From Paraburkholderia sp. UYCP14C (GTDB lineage: Bacteria > Pseudomonadota > Gammaproteobacteria > Burkholderiales > Burkholderiaceae), in assembly GCF_004197395.1 (NCBI RefSeq), contig NZ_SELS01000006.1, forward strand, positions 1-64,000: 64,000 nt of DNA. The letters run 5' to 3'. Both the position numbers and the translations under genes were made by a program. Of this stretch, positions 18,412-28,527 are shown piece by piece. The notes under the pieces were generated by a model. The model was given only the letters and a program-made list of their open reading frames with translations. It was not told the origin of the DNA and ran no database searches. The first letter of the stretch is position 1, and each line of letters starts with the position of its first letter.

Positions 18412-19125
18412 TCACGAACCGGCAGCGCGGCTCAGAATCGCCTCGGCCAGATCGAAATCTTCCGGATACGTGACCTTGAAGTTGCGCAGGCTGCCTTGCA
18501 CGAGCTTCGGCGCATGCCCCGACCATTCGATCGCGCTCGCCTCGTCGGTCAGATCGTGGCCGTCGGCCTGCGCGCGCAGGATCGCCTCGCGCAGCATGCC
18601 GATGCGGAACATCTGCGGCGTCTGCGCCTGCCACAAGCCGTCGCGCGCCTCGGTGCGGGCGATCCGGCCGTCGTGGGAAGCGCGGTCGATCCGCTTCAAC
18701 GTATCGGCAACCGGCAACGCCATGATGCCGCCGACCGCGTCGTCCTTCAGCGAAGCGATCAGCGTGCGGATCAGCGCCGGCGTGATGCCCGGGCGCGCCG
18801 CGTCGTGCACGAGCACCCAGTCGTCGTCGTGGGCGCCGAACTCGGCGAGCGCATGCAGACCGTTGAGCACCGACGCCTGGCGCGACGCACCGCCCACGCG
18901 CCGCACCGCGAAACGCAGATTGCCGAAGCGGCGCGCGTCGAAGTGCTGGTCGTCGGGCGCGATCACGACGAGCGTCTGCGTGAATTCGCTGCACGCGTCG
19001 AACGCGGCGAGCGAGTAATGCAGCATGTCGCGGCCGGCGACGGTGCGGTATTGCTTGGGCATCGCGGCACCGGAACGGCTGCCGGTGCCCGCGCACGGGA
19101 TCAGGGCGAAGAGACGGGAAGTCAC
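18412..19125 (-). CDS. ispD: 2-C-methyl-D-erythritol 4-phosphate cytidylyltransferase
   Basis: This 237-residue enzyme makes CDP-methylerythritol from MEP and CTP, two steps before IspF. The nucleotide-binding motif is [20 protein letters not shown] at the N-terminus, and [16 protein letters not shown] and the C-terminal [13 protein letters not shown] are intact. I start at GTG 19125 ([10 protein letters not shown]), which fits the family N-terminus; longer frames run into the mfd promoter region. It is divergent from mfd and followed by ispF. Confidence 0.95.
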   Translation of the reverse strand: MTSRLFALIPCAGTGSRSGAAMPKQYRTVAGRDMLHYSLAAFDACSEFTQTLVVIAPDDQHFDARRFGNLRFAVRRVGGASRQASVLNGLHALAEFGAHDDDWVLVHDAARPGITPALIRTLIASLKDDAVGGIMALPVADTLKRIDRASHDGRIARTEARDGLWQAQTPQMFRIGMLREAILRAQADGHDLTDEASAIEWSGHAPKLVQGSLRNFKVTYPEDFDLAEAILSRAAGS

Positions 19126-19164
19126 GAGTGCGGATGCCGCCAGGTCAAAGTAAAGGACGGATTT

Positions 19165-19170
19165 TATAAT
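19165..19170 (+). promoter_or_regulatory. Candidate -10 box of mfd
   Basis: A perfect TATAAT stands in the 121-bp gap between the divergent ispD and mfd genes, 77 bp before the mfd ATG. The -35 region is weak (GTCAAA at 15 bp spacing). Confidence 0.45.
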
Positions 19171-19246
19171 AGGTCCTTCGCATCCACGCCCGGACACGCG
19201 TAAACTTGGCCGTCGTGTGAGCTCCGAGCCGCCCTTTTTCTCCCTT

Positions 19247-22200
19247 ATGCCAGACATCGCCGCATCCTCGCAGTCCTCCTCGCCCGTCGCGCTCGTCAAG
19301 GCCGGCCAGCGTTTCGCCTTCGACGGCACGCGCGGTTCGTCCGACGCGCTGCTGATCGCCCGCTACCATCTCGCGTATCGCGAGAAGATGCCGCTCTTCG
19401 CGGTGGTCTGCGAAAGCGCGGTCGACGCGCAGCGGCTGTCGCAGGAAATCGGCTTCTTCGCGCCCGACGCGCGCGTGCGCCTGCTGCCCGACTGGGAGAC
19501 GCTGCCTTACGACACCTTTTCGCCGCACCAGGACCTCGTGTCCGAGCGTCTCGCGACGCTGCACGACCTCGGCGAAGGCCGCTGCGACATCCTGCTGGTG
19601 CCGGCCACCACGGCCCTGTACCGGATGCCGCCCGCGTCGTTCCTGGCCGCCTACACGTTCTCGTTCTCGCAGGGCGAGCGGCTCGACGAGGCGAAGCTGA
19701 AGGCGCAACTGACGCTCGCCGGTTACGAGCACGTGAGCCAGGTCGTGCGTCCCGGCGAATATTGCGTGCGCGGCTCGCTGCTCGACCTGTTCCCGATGGG
19801 CTCGCCGCTGCCCTACCGGATCGACCTGTTCGACGACCAGGTCGACTCGATCCGCGCGTTCGACCCCGACACGCAGCGCAGCCTCTACCCGGTCAAGGAC
19901 GTGCGTCTGCTGCCGGGCCGCGAATTCCCGTTCGACGAAGCCGCCCGCACCGCATTCCGCAGCCGCTGGCGCGAGACCTTCGAGGGCGATCCGAGCCGCG
20001 CGTCGATCTATAAAGACATCGGCAACGGCGTGCCGTCGGCGGGCATCGAATACTATCTGCCGCTGTTCTTCGAGGAGACGGCCACCCTCTTCCATTACCT
20101 GCCCGACGGTTCACAACTCGCGTTCGTCGGCGATCTGGACGCGGCGATCCGGCGCTTCAGCAACGACACGAAGCAGCGCTTCAACTTCCTGTCGCACGAC
20201 CGCGACCGGCCGATTCTCGAACCGCAGAAGCTGTTCCTGTCGGATGAAGATTTTTTCACGTTCGCCAAGCCGTTCGCGCGCCTCGTGCTGCCCACGAACG
20301 GTGACGGCGCGTGGTCGCTCGCGCTGCCGAACCTCGCGATCGACCGTCACGCCGACGACCCCGTCTCGGCGCTGCGCGCCTATCTGAGCACGACGCCGAA
20401 CCGCGTGCTGTTCGCCGCCGAATCGGCGGGCCGCCGCGAGACGCTGCTGCAACTGCTCGCCGACAACCAGCTGAAGCCCGCCTCGGCCGACAGCTTCGCC
20501 GACTGGCTCAGGAGCGACGCGCGCTTCTCGCTCGGCGTCGCACCGCTTGCGAACGGCTTCGCAGTGCCCGGCGACGGCATCGCGATCATCACCGAGACCG
20601 AGTTGTACGGGCCGCTCGCGCGCCGCGCGGGACGCCGCCGCCAGGAACAGGCGAGCAACGTCGATTCGATGGTGCGCGATCTGTCCGAGTTGAAGGTCGG
20701 CGACCCGGTCGTGCATTCGCAGCACGGTATCGGCCGCTACATGGGTCTCGTGACGATGGACCTCGGCGAAGGCGAAACCGAGTTCCTGCACCTCGAATAT
20801 GCGGGCGACAGCAAGCTCTACGTGCCGGTCGCGCAATTGCACGTGATCTCGCGCTATAGCGGCGCCGATCCGGAAAGCGCGCCACTGCATTCGCTCGGCT
20901 CGGGTCAGTGGGAAAAGGCCAAGCGCAAGGCCGCGCAGCAGATCCGCGACACCGCCGCCGAGCTGCTCAATCTGTACGCGCGCCGGGCCGCCCGCGAAGG
21001 CCACGCGTTCGCGCTCGAACCGAAGGACTACGTGAAGTTCGCCGAGAGCTTCGGCTTCGAGGAAACGCCGGACCAGGCCGCCGCGATCGCGGCCGTGATC
21101 GGCGACATGACGAGCGGCAAGCCGATGGACCGGCTGGTGTGCGGCGACGTCGGCTTCGGCAAGACCGAGGTCGCATTGCGTGCCGCGTTCATCGCGGTGA
21201 TGGGCGGCAAGCAGGTCGCGCTGCTGTCGCCGACCACGCTGCTCGCCGAACAGCACACGCAGACCTTCAGCGACCGCTTCTCCGACTGGCCGGTGCGCAT
21301 CGCCGAGTTGTCGCGCTTCAAGTCGACCAAGGAAGTCAACGCGGCGATCCAGCAGATCAACGAAGGCTCGGTCGACATCGTGATCGGCACGCACAAGCTG
21401 CTGTCGTCCGATGTGCAGTTCAAGCGGCTCGGGCTCGTGATCATCGACGAGGAGCACCGCTTCGGCGTGCGTCAGAAGGAAGCGTTGAAGGCGCTGCGCG
21501 CCGAAGTCGACGTGCTGACGCTGACCGCGACGCCGATCCCGCGTACGCTCGGCATGGCGCTCGAAGGTCTGCGCGATTTCTCGGTGATCGCGACCGCGCC
21601 GCAAAAGCGCCTCGCGATCAAGACCTTCGTGCGGCGCGAGGAAGACGGCGTGATTCGCGAAGCGATGCTGCGCGAGCTGAAGCGCGGCGGCCAGGTCTAC
21701 TTCCTGCACAACGAAGTCGAGACGATCGAGAATCGCCGGCAGATGCTCGAAGCGCTGGTGCCCGAAGCGCGCATCGCGGTCGCGCACGGACAGATGCACG
21801 AGCGCGAACTGGAGCGCGTGATGCGCGACTTCGTCGCCCAACGCGCGAACGTGCTGCTGTGCACGACGATCATCGAAACCGGCATCGACGTGCCGAGCGC
21901 GAACACGATCCTGATCCATCGCTCCGACAAGTTCGGTCTCGCGCAATTGCATCAGCTGCGCGGCCGCGTCGGACGCTCGCATCATCAGGCGTACTCGTAT
22001 CTGCTCGTGCACGATCCGCAAGGGCTCACCAAGCAGGCGCAGCGGCGACTCGAAGCGATCCAGCAGATGGAGGAACTCGGCTCGGGCTTCTATCTCGCGA
22101 TGCACGACCTCGAGATTCGCGGCACCGGCGAGGTGCTCGGCGACAAGCAGTCGGGCGAGATTCAGGAGATCGGCTTCCAGCTCTATACCGACATGCTCAA

Positions 22201-22726
22201 CGACGCGGTGAAGGCCCTCAAGAACGGCAAGGAGCCGGACCTCACCGCGCCGCTCGCCGCGACCACCGAGATCAACCTGCATTCGCCGGCGATCCTGCCG
22301 TCGGACTATTGCGGCGACGTGCAGGAGCGTCTGTCGCTGTACAAGCGACTCGCGAACTGCGAACACAACGACTCGATTGACGGCATCCAGGAAGAGCTGA
22401 TCGACCGCTTCGGCAAGCTCCCGCCGCAGGCGCATGCGCTGGTGGAAACGCATCGGCTGCGGCTCGCGGCGAAGCCGCTCGGCATTTCGAAGATCGATGC
22501 GGGCGAAGCGGTAATCGGCCTGCAGTTCATCCCGAACCCGCCGGTCGACGCGATGCGGATCATCGAGATGGTGCAGAAGCACAAGCACATCAAGCTCGCG
22601 GGTCAGGACAAGCTGCGCATCGAAACGCGCAGCCCGGATCTCGCGGTGCGTGTCGCGACCGTCAAGGAGACCTTGCGCGCGCTCGGTTCGCCGAGCCGCG
22701 GCACCGCGCCGGCGCCCGCGCGCTGA
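19247..22726 (+). CDS. mfd: Transcription-repair coupling factor Mfd
   Basis: This 1159-residue SF2 translocase removes RNA polymerase stalled at DNA lesions and recruits UvrA. The N-terminal UvrB-like module spans about 1-350 ([18 protein letters not shown]). The RNA polymerase-interacting domain is near 480-550 ([18 protein letters not shown]). The helicase core has Walker [12 protein letters not shown] (K639) and DEEH at about 734-737, followed by [13 protein letters not shown] and the TRG motif segment ([15 protein letters not shown]). The C-terminal TRCF domain is complete. ATG 19247 (MPDIA) matches relatives; the in-frame GTG at 19217 has no better signal. Confidence 0.97.
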   Translation: MPDIAASSQSSSPVALVKAGQRFAFDGTRGSSDALLIARYHLAYREKMPLFAVVCESAVDAQRLSQEIGFFAPDARVRLLPDWETLPYDTFSPHQDLVSERLATLHDLGEGRCDILLVPATTALYRMPPASFLAAYTFSFSQGERLDEAKLKAQLTLAGYEHVSQVVRPGEYCVRGSLLDLFPMGSPLPYRIDLFDDQVDSIRAFDPDTQRSLYPVKDVRLLPGREFPFDEAARTAFRSRWRETFEGDPSRASIYKDIGNGVPSAGIEYYLPLFFEETATLFHYLPDGSQLAFVGDLDAAIRRFSNDTKQRFNFLSHDRDRPILEPQKLFLSDEDFFTFAKPFARLVLPTNGDGAWSLALPNLAIDRHADDPVSALRAYLSTTPNRVLFAAESAGRRETLLQLLADNQLKPASADSFADWLRSDARFSLGVAPLANGFAVPGDGIAIITETELYGPLARRAGRRRQEQASNVDSMVRDLSELKVGDPVVHSQHGIGRYMGLVTMDLGEGETEFLHLEYAGDSKLYVPVAQLHVISRYSGADPESAPLHSLGSGQWEKAKRKAAQQIRDTAAELLNLYARRAAREGHAFALEPKDYVKFAESFGFEETPDQAAAIAAVIGDMTSGKPMDRLVCGDVGFGKTEVALRAAFIAVMGGKQVALLSPTTLLAEQHTQTFSDRFSDWPVRIAELSRFKSTKEVNAAIQQINEGSVDIVIGTHKLLSSDVQFKRLGLVIIDEEHRFGVRQKEALKALRAEVDVLTLTATPIPRTLGMALEGLRDFSVIATAPQKRLAIKTFVRREEDGVIREAMLRELKRGGQVYFLHNEVETIENRRQMLEALVPEARIAVAHGQMHERELERVMRDFVAQRANVLLCTTIIETGIDVPSANTILIHRSDKFGLAQLHQLRGRVGRSHHQAYSYLLVHDPQGLTKQAQRRLEAIQQMEELGSGFYLAMHDLEIRGTGEVLGDKQSGEIQEIGFQLYTDMLNDAVKALKNGKEPDLTAPLAATTEINLHSPAILPSDYCGDVQERLSLYKRLANCEHNDSIDGIQEELIDRFGKLPPQAHALVETHRLRLAAKPLGISKIDAGEAVIGLQFIPNPPVDAMRIIEMVQKHKHIKLAGQDKLRIETRSPDLAVRVATVKETLRALGSPSRGTAPAPAR

Positions 22727-22760
22727 GCGCCGATCGCCGCGCGCGAAGGGTCCGGGGAAC

Positions 22761-22795
22761 TGCAGAAAACGGGGGGACGTCCCCCGTTTTCTGCA
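22761..22795 (+). terminator. Hairpin downstream of mfd
   Basis: TGCAGAAAACGGGGG pairs perfectly with CCCCCGTTTTCTGCA across a 5-nt loop (15-bp stem). It begins 34 bp after the mfd stop. It has T residues only within the stem, so it is a strong structure but not a textbook intrinsic terminator. Confidence 0.7.
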
Positions 22796-22861
22796 TCGAT
22801 GCTGCGCTGCGCCAACGCGGCCTCGGGTTTTTGGAAGCCCTTACGAAAATGCGATTTGGGA

Positions 22862-22867
22862 TATGAT
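22862..22867 (+). promoter_or_regulatory. argE: Candidate -10 box of argE
   Basis: TATGAT lies 29 bp upstream of the argE ATG in an AT-richer patch that follows the mfd hairpin. A -35 hexamer is not convincing. Confidence 0.35.
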
Positions 22868-22896
22868 CGATAGATACAAAATGCTGGAGTCAAGTC

Positions 22897-24129
22897 ATGT
22901 CTCACGTCGCTGAAACAGCGCACTCGTCGCAGTCGTCCGCCTCCTCCGCATCTCCCGCTTCTCCGCTATCTCTGCCCTGGGTCACCCGTCTCGTGTCGAT
23001 GGATACGGTGAGCCGCAATCCCAATCTCGGCCTGATCGAAACCGTGCGCGACGAGCTGCGCGCGGCCGGTATCGACGCGACACTGACGCACGGCAAGGGC
23101 GGCCAATGGGCGAACCTGTTCGCGACGATTCCCGCGCACGACGGCGAAACGAACGGCGGCGTCGTGCTGTCGGGCCACACGGACGTCGTGCCGGTGGACG
23201 GCCAGCAATGGGACAGCGATCCGTTCAAGCCCGAGATTCGCGGCGACAAGCTCTACGGCCGTGGCAGCTGCGACATGAAGGGCTTCATCGGCGCGGCGCT
23301 CGCGCTCGTGCCCGACATGCAGCGCGCGAAGCTCGCGAAGCCGATCCACTTCGCGCTGTCGTACGACGAAGAAGTCGGCTGCGTCGGCGCGCCGCTTCTG
23401 ATCGCCGATCTGATGAAGCGCGGCGTGAAGCCGGACGGCTGTATCGTCGGCGAGCCGACCAGCATGCGCCCGATCATCGCGCACAAGGGCATCAACGCGT
23501 ATCAGTGCTGCGTGCGCGGCCAGGCCGCGCATTCGTCGCTGACGCCGAAGGGCTTGAACGCGATCGAGTACGCGGCGCGCCTGATCTGCTACATCCGCGA
23601 CATGGCCGACCAGTTCCGCGCGCAAGGCCCGTTCGACGAACTGTACGACGTGCCGTTCAGCACCGCGCAGACCAGCACGATCACCGGCGGCAACGCGATC
23701 AACACGGTGCCGGCCGAATGCCAGTTCCAGTTCGAATTCCGCAATCTGCCGACGCTCGATCCCGAGCAGATCTTCGCGCGCATCGACACTTACGCGCGCG
23801 ACACGCTGCTGCCGAAAATGCTGCGCGAGCATCCGTCGGCCGCGATCGAGATCACGAAGATCGCCGCGGCACCCGGACTCGATTCGTCTGAACAGGCCGC
23901 GATCACGCAGCTCGTACGCGCGCTCACAGCCGACCAGGACAAGCGCAAGGTCGCGTACGGCACCGAGGCCGGGCTCTTTTCGAACGCGGGGATTCCGAGC
24001 ATCGTCTGCGGCCCCGGCGATATCCAGCAGGCGCACAAAGCAAACGAATTCGTCGAGCTCGGGCAGCTCGTCGCGTGCGAGCGCTTCTTGCGCAAGTTCA
24101 TCCACAGCATGTCGGTCGAGGCCGCTTAG
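22897..24129 (+). CDS. argE: Acetylornithine deacetylase
   Basis: This 410-residue M20-family metallohydrolase releases ornithine from N-acetylornithine in arginine synthesis. Metal-site motifs are SGHTDVVPVDG and LYGRGSCDMKGFIGAAL near the N-terminal third, and the DEEVGCVGAPLL catalytic Glu segment; the dimerisation domain and the C-terminal TEAGLFSNAGIPSIVCGPG follow. A Ser-rich tract precedes the catalytic domain (residues 9-25). GGAG is seven nucleotides before the ATG. Related M20 enzymes (DapE, succinyl-diaminopimelate) are the alternative, but the motif order fits ArgE better. Confidence 0.9.
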   Translation: MSHVAETAHSSQSSASSASPASPLSLPWVTRLVSMDTVSRNPNLGLIETVRDELRAAGIDATLTHGKGGQWANLFATIPAHDGETNGGVVLSGHTDVVPVDGQQWDSDPFKPEIRGDKLYGRGSCDMKGFIGAALALVPDMQRAKLAKPIHFALSYDEEVGCVGAPLLIADLMKRGVKPDGCIVGEPTSMRPIIAHKGINAYQCCVRGQAAHSSLTPKGLNAIEYAARLICYIRDMADQFRAQGPFDELYDVPFSTAQTSTITGGNAINTVPAECQFQFEFRNLPTLDPEQIFARIDTYARDTLLPKMLREHPSAAIEITKIAAAPGLDSSEQAAITQLVRALTADQDKRKVAYGTEAGLFSNAGIPSIVCGPGDIQQAHKANEFVELGQLVACERFLRKFIHSMSVEAA

Positions 24130-24218
24130 CCCGTTTCGTTGCAGCGGCGCGCAATCGCAATGAACCTGCGCGCCGCGCCACGGGTCTCAGCGACATCGAC
24201 GACTCCGGAGCGACCGCC

Positions 24219-25253
24219 ATGTCCAGCGCCATGCCGCAGCACACGGATCACACGATCGACGGCGAGCCGATCCCCACGCTCGACGACATCGCCGCGCAGC
24301 ACTTTACGTTGGTGCCGTGGGTCGCGCGCACACCGGTGTTCGACCGGCTCGACTTCTCGTCGCTGCAGGGCACCGTCGTCAATTTCAAGTTCGAACTCTT
24401 GCAGGTGGGCGGCAGCTTCAAGGCGCGTGGTGCCTTCACGAACCTGCTCGCGCTCGACGACGCGCAAAAGAGCGCGGGCGTCACCTGCGTGTCGGGCGGC
24501 AATCACGCGGTGGCGGTCGCCTATGCGGCGATGCGACTCGGCGTCAGCGCGAAGGTCGTGCTGTTCAGCACGGCGAATCCGGCACGCGTCGCGTTGTGCC
24601 GCGAATACGGCGCCGACATTATCTATGCGGAAGATCTCGCCGAAGCGTTCGAACTGGTGCGCCGCGTCGAGGCCGAGGAAGGCCGCTATTTCGTGCATCC
24701 GTTCAACGGCTATCGCACGGTGCTCGGCTCGGCGACGCTCGGTTACGAATGGGCGACGCAAACGCCCGACCTCGAAGCGGTGATCGTGCCGATCGGCGGC
24801 GGCGGACTCGCGGCCGGAGTGTCCACTGCGCTGCGGCTCGCAAATCCGAACGTGCACGTGTATGGCGTCGAACCCGAAGGCTCGGACGTGATGAGCAAGA
24901 GTTTTGCCGCCAACCATACGATCAGAATGGGCCATATGCACAGCATCGCCGATTCGCTGATGTCGCCGCATTCCGAGCAATACAGCTACGAGTTGTGCCG
25001 CCGCCATATCGATCGGCTCGTCACGGTATCCGACGATCAGATGCGCGAGGCGATGCTGATCCTGTTCAATCAGCTGAAGCTCGCGGTCGAGCCCGCTTGC
25101 GCGGCCGCCACCGCCGCACTGCTCGGACCGCTGCGCGATCAGTTGCAGGGCAAGCGCGTGGGCGTGCTGCTGTGCGGCACCAATATCGACCCGGTCAGTT
25201 TTGCCGCGCATCTGGAACGCGCGCGTCATAGCGAGTCACAGTTTCCTCATTAG
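24219..25253 (+). CDS. PLP-dependent threonine/serine dehydratase
   Basis: This 344-residue fold-type II PLP enzyme has the Schiff-base Lys in GGSFKARGA (K68), the substrate loop CVSGGNHAVAVAY and the phosphate-binding Gly loop PIGGGGLAAG. It lacks the C-terminal ACT-like regulatory domain of biosynthetic IlvA, so it resembles catabolic threonine dehydratases, serine dehydratases or racemases. Substrate is not certain from sequence. ATG 24219 has GGAG upstream. It follows argE by 89 bp on the same strand. The stop codon is built into a hairpin. Confidence 0.88.
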   Translation: MSSAMPQHTDHTIDGEPIPTLDDIAAQHFTLVPWVARTPVFDRLDFSSLQGTVVNFKFELLQVGGSFKARGAFTNLLALDDAQKSAGVTCVSGGNHAVAVAYAAMRLGVSAKVVLFSTANPARVALCREYGADIIYAEDLAEAFELVRRVEAEEGRYFVHPFNGYRTVLGSATLGYEWATQTPDLEAVIVPIGGGGLAAGVSTALRLANPNVHVYGVEPEGSDVMSKSFAANHTIRMGHMHSIADSLMSPHSEQYSYELCRRHIDRLVTVSDDQMREAMLILFNQLKLAVEPACAAATAALLGPLRDQLQGKRVGVLLCGTNIDPVSFAAHLERARHSESQFPH

Positions 25254-25289
25254 CCGCGTGCAACGAATGCACCTGTTGCAATGCGGCTA
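25251..25289 (+). terminator. Hairpin including the dehydratase stop codon
   Basis: TAGCCGCGTGCAAC (25251-25264, beginning with the TAG stop) pairs with GTTGCAATGCGGCTA (25275-25289) with a small internal mismatch and a 10-nt loop. No T-run follows, so it may act with Rho or protect the 3' end. Confidence 0.6.
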
Positions 25290-25353
25290 AAGCACTAGCC
25301 TGTCCGCTTCAGATTGGTATTATTCGGCTATTCATTTCAGGGGAGGTGTTTCT

Positions 25354-25800
25354 ATGAGCATGGTCCAGGAATTTAAAGAATTTGCCCTCAAAGGCAATGT
25401 AATGGATCTGGCGGTCGGTGTGATTATCGGCGGCGCCTTTTCCACCATTGTCAATTCCGTGGTTAAGGACCTGATCATGCCGGTTGTCGGAGTCGCTACC
25501 GGCGGCCTCGACTTCTCCAATCTGTTCGTTCGCCTCGGCCATATTCCGGCAAGCTACAAAGGCAATCCCGAATCATATAAAGACCTGCAGACGGCCGGCG
25601 TGGCGGTGTTCGGCTACGGTTCGTTCATTACCGCGACGATCAACTTCATCATCCTCGCGTTCATCATCTTTCTGATGGTCAAGTTCATCAACAAACTGCG
25701 CAAGGAACCGCAAGCCGCGCCGGCGGAACCGCCGCCCCCGCCGGAAGACGTGCTGCTGCTGCGCGAGATCCGCGATTCGCTGAAGAGTCCGCAGCGTTAA
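25354..25800 (+). CDS. mscL: Large-conductance mechanosensitive channel MscL
   Basis: This 148-residue inner-membrane channel opens under membrane tension to release solutes on hypo-osmotic shock. The N-terminal amphipathic helix and TM1 ([20 protein letters not shown]) match the family closely, TM2 covers about 75-105 ([18 protein letters not shown]), and a Pro-rich linker ([21 protein letters not shown]) leads to the cytoplasmic helix. GGGGAGGTG lies just upstream of the start. It ends at a bidirectional terminator. Confidence 0.97.
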   Translation: MSMVQEFKEFALKGNVMDLAVGVIIGGAFSTIVNSVVKDLIMPVVGVATGGLDFSNLFVRLGHIPASYKGNPESYKDLQTAGVAVFGYGSFITATINFIILAFIIFLMVKFINKLRKEPQAAPAEPPPPPEDVLLLREIRDSLKSPQR

Positions 25801-25846
25801 TTGTTAAATGAAGCTCGGGTTCAAATACCTGAGCCGGTGAAATAAA

Positions 25847-25882
25847 AAAGGCCTGTTGCGATCCACGTCGCAACAGGCCTTT
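25847..25882. terminator. Bidirectional terminator between mscL and the hybrid kinase gene
   Basis: The perfect 14-bp stem AAAGGCCTGTTGCG/CGCAACAGGCCTTT with an 8-nt loop lies between convergent genes. A-rich sequence precedes it and T-rich sequence (TTTGTCTTTTT) follows, so it serves both strands. Confidence 0.92.
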
Positions 25883-25922
25883 GTCTTTTTCCGCCATTCT
25901 CAATGCGGCATGTTATCGAGCC

Positions 25923-27896
25923 TTACTTATCCTTTCGCGCCTTCAATTGCGCCGCGCTTTCGATCATCGCTTCGAGCTGGCCGAAATTGACAGGCTTCGT
26001 CAGATGCGACGTAAAGCCCGCGCTCAAACACCGGCGCACGTCCTCGTCGGTGCCGAAACCGGTCAACGCGACGGCCGGCGCGTCGGAATACTTGCGAAAC
26101 GCCTTGACGAAATCGAGGCCGGTGCCATCGGGCAAACCGACATCGCTGACGATCAGATCGAACGTCTGCAACTGCGTCGCCGCAAGCGCATCGTCGATGC
26201 GCCCGACCACCGTCACCTGATGGCCCAGCGTGTGCATCAATTGGGCCATCACGTCGGCGGTATCGGCGTGATCCTCGATCAGCAGCACCGTCAGCGAGCT
26301 CGCCGGCAGCACGCTGCTCGGCACGACGACCGGCTGCGCGGCGGCCGGCGCGGCCGCGGTCGGCAGCGTGATCGTGAAGGTCGCGCCACAATGCGGACCG
26401 GGACTCTGCGCGGTCACGGTGCCGCCGTGCACGTCGGTCAACGCCTTCGTGATCGCGAGACCGAGGCCCAGCCCGCCGAACTGCCGCGTCATGTTCTGGT
26501 CGCCCTGCTCGAACGCATTGAACAGCTTGCCGATCTGCTCCGGCTCGATGCCGATGCCGGTATCTTCGACCGAGATCTGCACGTGCATGCGTTCGTCGCG
26601 CGTGCGCACATAGATATAGCCGCCGTCAGGCGTGAACTTCGCGGCGTTGCGAATCAGGTTCCATAGCATCTGTTGCAGGCGCGCGCGATCGGCGAGCACG
26701 TAGTGATGCGTCGCGTGCTTGTCGACATGCACGTCCTGCTGCTTGACCTGGATTTCGCTGCGAAAGAGTTCGAGCACGCTGTCGATCACGTCGTGCACGT
26801 CGACGGTCTCCAGCGACAGTCGCAGCTTGCCGTTCGCGACGCGCGTCAGATCGAGCAGATCGTCGATCAGCCGCGCTTCCAGCTCGACGTTGCGGCGGAT
26901 CATGCGCACGCTCGCGCGCGCCTGTTCGGGCAGCTCGGGGATCATCTCGAGCACGCTCGCGCCCGCGAGCACCGGCGTGAGCGGCGTGCGCAATTCGTGG
27001 GACAGCATCGCGAGAAAGCGGTCCTTCGCGCGATTCGCTTCTTCGGCGGCCTGACGCGCGGCCTGCTCGGACTCGAGCAGCCGTTCGCGCTCCTCGATCG
27101 CCTCGCGCTGCGAGTGGATGTCGGTGCAGCTGCCGAACCATTTGCTGACGTTGCCCTCGGCGTCGCGCATCGCGACCACGCGCACGTCGAACCAGCGGTG
27201 CTCGCCGTCGTGGCGGCGAATCCGCATTTCGTGCCGATAGTCGCCGCTGCGGCTCGCGACGGCCTTCAGCCAGCTTTGCCGGATCTGCTCGCGATCGTCG
27301 GGATGCACGGCGTCGAGCCACGCGAGACCGTGCGACGCGTGTTCAGGCAAGCCGGTGTAGTCGTACCACTGCTTCGACAGAAAGTCGCAATCGCCGGCCG
27401 CGTCGCAGGTCAGCACCAGATGCGGCAACGCCTCCGACAGCGTGCGGTAATGCTGCTCGCGATCGCGCAGCAGCAGCGCTTCGTCGGACGCGCGTTGCAG
27501 CCGCACCTGCGACAGCACGCGCTCCACGGCCTCCGGCAGATAGTCGAGATAGTCGCCCGACTTCGGCACCACGTCGGACACGCCCGCGCGCAGCGCTTCG
27601 ATCACGCGCGACTCGTCGGTGAAGCCGGTCACGAGGATCGCCGGAATGCGCACGCCCTCCGCGCGCAGACGCCGGAAGAAATCGAGCCCGGTCTCCGGCC
27701 CGCTCAGCTGATAGTCGAGCACCAGCAGGTCGGGGCCGCCGCTCGCGAGGCGCTCGCGGGCCGCCTCGACACCGGCGCAAATCGCCACCCGGCAGCCGGC
27801 GCGTTCGAGCGACTTGCGCGCGAGCCGCAAGATCCCCTCGTCGTCATCGACGACGAGCACATACGCGGCGTGCGGCGTGGACACTTCTTCGGTCAT
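25923..27896 (-). CDS. Hybrid sensor histidine kinase REC-PAS-HK-REC
   Basis: This 657-residue cytoplasmic protein has no membrane segment. An N-terminal receiver (D61 in LLVLDYQLSG) is followed by a PAS domain (about 145-265; YRTLSEALPHLVLTCDAAGD ... HPDDREQI ... CTDIHSQ), a coiled coil and an H-box with H300 (FLAMLSHELRTPL). The ATPase domain has NLIRNAAKFTP, DTGIGIE and GLGLGLAITKAL, and a C-terminal receiver carries D585 (LIVSDVGLPDG). Two receivers around a kinase suggest multi-step phosphotransfer. It is last in a three-gene unit after a stand-alone receiver (59 bp gap) and a membrane kinase. The signal is unknown. Confidence 0.93.
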   Translation of the reverse strand: MTEEVSTPHAAYVLVVDDDEGILRLARKSLERAGCRVAICAGVEAARERLASGGPDLLVLDYQLSGPETGLDFFRRLRAEGVRIPAILVTGFTDESRVIEALRAGVSDVVPKSGDYLDYLPEAVERVLSQVRLQRASDEALLLRDREQHYRTLSEALPHLVLTCDAAGDCDFLSKQWYDYTGLPEHASHGLAWLDAVHPDDREQIRQSWLKAVASRSGDYRHEMRIRRHDGEHRWFDVRVVAMRDAEGNVSKWFGSCTDIHSQREAIEERERLLESEQAARQAAEEANRAKDRFLAMLSHELRTPLTPVLAGASVLEMIPELPEQARASVRMIRRNVELEARLIDDLLDLTRVANGKLRLSLETVDVHDVIDSVLELFRSEIQVKQQDVHVDKHATHHYVLADRARLQQMLWNLIRNAAKFTPDGGYIYVRTRDERMHVQISVEDTGIGIEPEQIGKLFNAFEQGDQNMTRQFGGLGLGLAITKALTDVHGGTVTAQSPGPHCGATFTITLPTAAAPAAAQPVVVPSSVLPASSLTVLLIEDHADTADVMAQLMHTLGHQVTVVGRIDDALAATQLQTFDLIVSDVGLPDGTGLDFVKAFRKYSDAPAVALTGFGTDEDVRRCLSAGFTSHLTKPVNFGQLEAMIESAAQLKARKDK

Positions 27897-27955
27897 GCAG
27901 GGGCTCTCTGGCTGAGGTCAGTGCTTATGTTGTCATGAACGGCTTTCGGACAGCT

Positions 27956-28447
27956 TCAGGCCGGCGAGAGACGATGCCCCGGCGGCAGCTTGACCACTTG
28001 CAGGAAAAAGCCGAGCCGGCGCACGGCCTCGATGAACGCATCGTATTCGACCGGCTTGCAGATATACACGTTGCAACCGAGCTCGTAGCAGCGCGCGATT
28101 TCGCGCGGATCGTCGGTCGTAGTCAGCACGATCACGGGCACGGCGGCGGTCTCGGGGGCTTCCTTCAGACGCCGCAGCACCTCGAAGCCGTCGACGCGCG
28201 GCATCTTCAGATCGAGCAGCACGACGAAATTCGCCAGATTCTCGCGCGGCGGATAGGGATGGCCGTTGGCGTCGGTCAGCGGCTGCGCAGGCGCGGGGCC
28301 GAAGAAGTAATCGAGCGCCTGCTGGCCGTCGCGAAAGCGCACGAAGCCGTTCGAAATGCCGGCGCGGCGCAGATTACGCTCGACGAGCGTCGCGTGGCCG
28401 TCGTCGTCTTCGATCAGAACGATGCTGACCGTTTGCGCGTGATTCAT
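27956..28447 (-). CDS. Stand-alone receiver protein (Rcp1-like)
   Basis: This 163-residue protein is a single CheY-like domain with no output domain. The acidic pocket is VLIEDDDGHA, the phospho-acceptor D79 lies in VVLLDLKMPRVDG, and the conserved Lys is in VYICKPVEYD. The long insertion before the phosphorylation strand (DYFFGPAPAQPLTDANGHPYPP) and the overall pattern are typical of Rcp1-type regulators that accept phosphate from phytochrome-like kinases. It sits between two kinase genes, 80 bp after the CHASE3-like kinase, and is the likely shuttle between them. Confidence 0.92.
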   Translation of the reverse strand: MNHAQTVSIVLIEDDDGHATLVERNLRRAGISNGFVRFRDGQQALDYFFGPAPAQPLTDANGHPYPPRENLANFVVLLDLKMPRVDGFEVLRRLKEAPETAAVPVIVLTTTDDPREIARCYELGCNVYICKPVEYDAFIEAVRRLGFFLQVVKLPPGHRLSPA

Positions 28448-28527
28448 AGGCTCTCCGTGCTAACGATGCGCGATCCAGGCCGCCGGGAAGCTGGCGGCGG
28501 CAGTGCCCGCGCCGGCATGCGCGGTGC

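Noticed and set aside
20111-22588. Minus-strand open frame (about 825 codons) opposite mfd
   Set aside because: Antisense shadow of a full-length mfd with intact motifs; no ribosome binding site and no recognisable domain.
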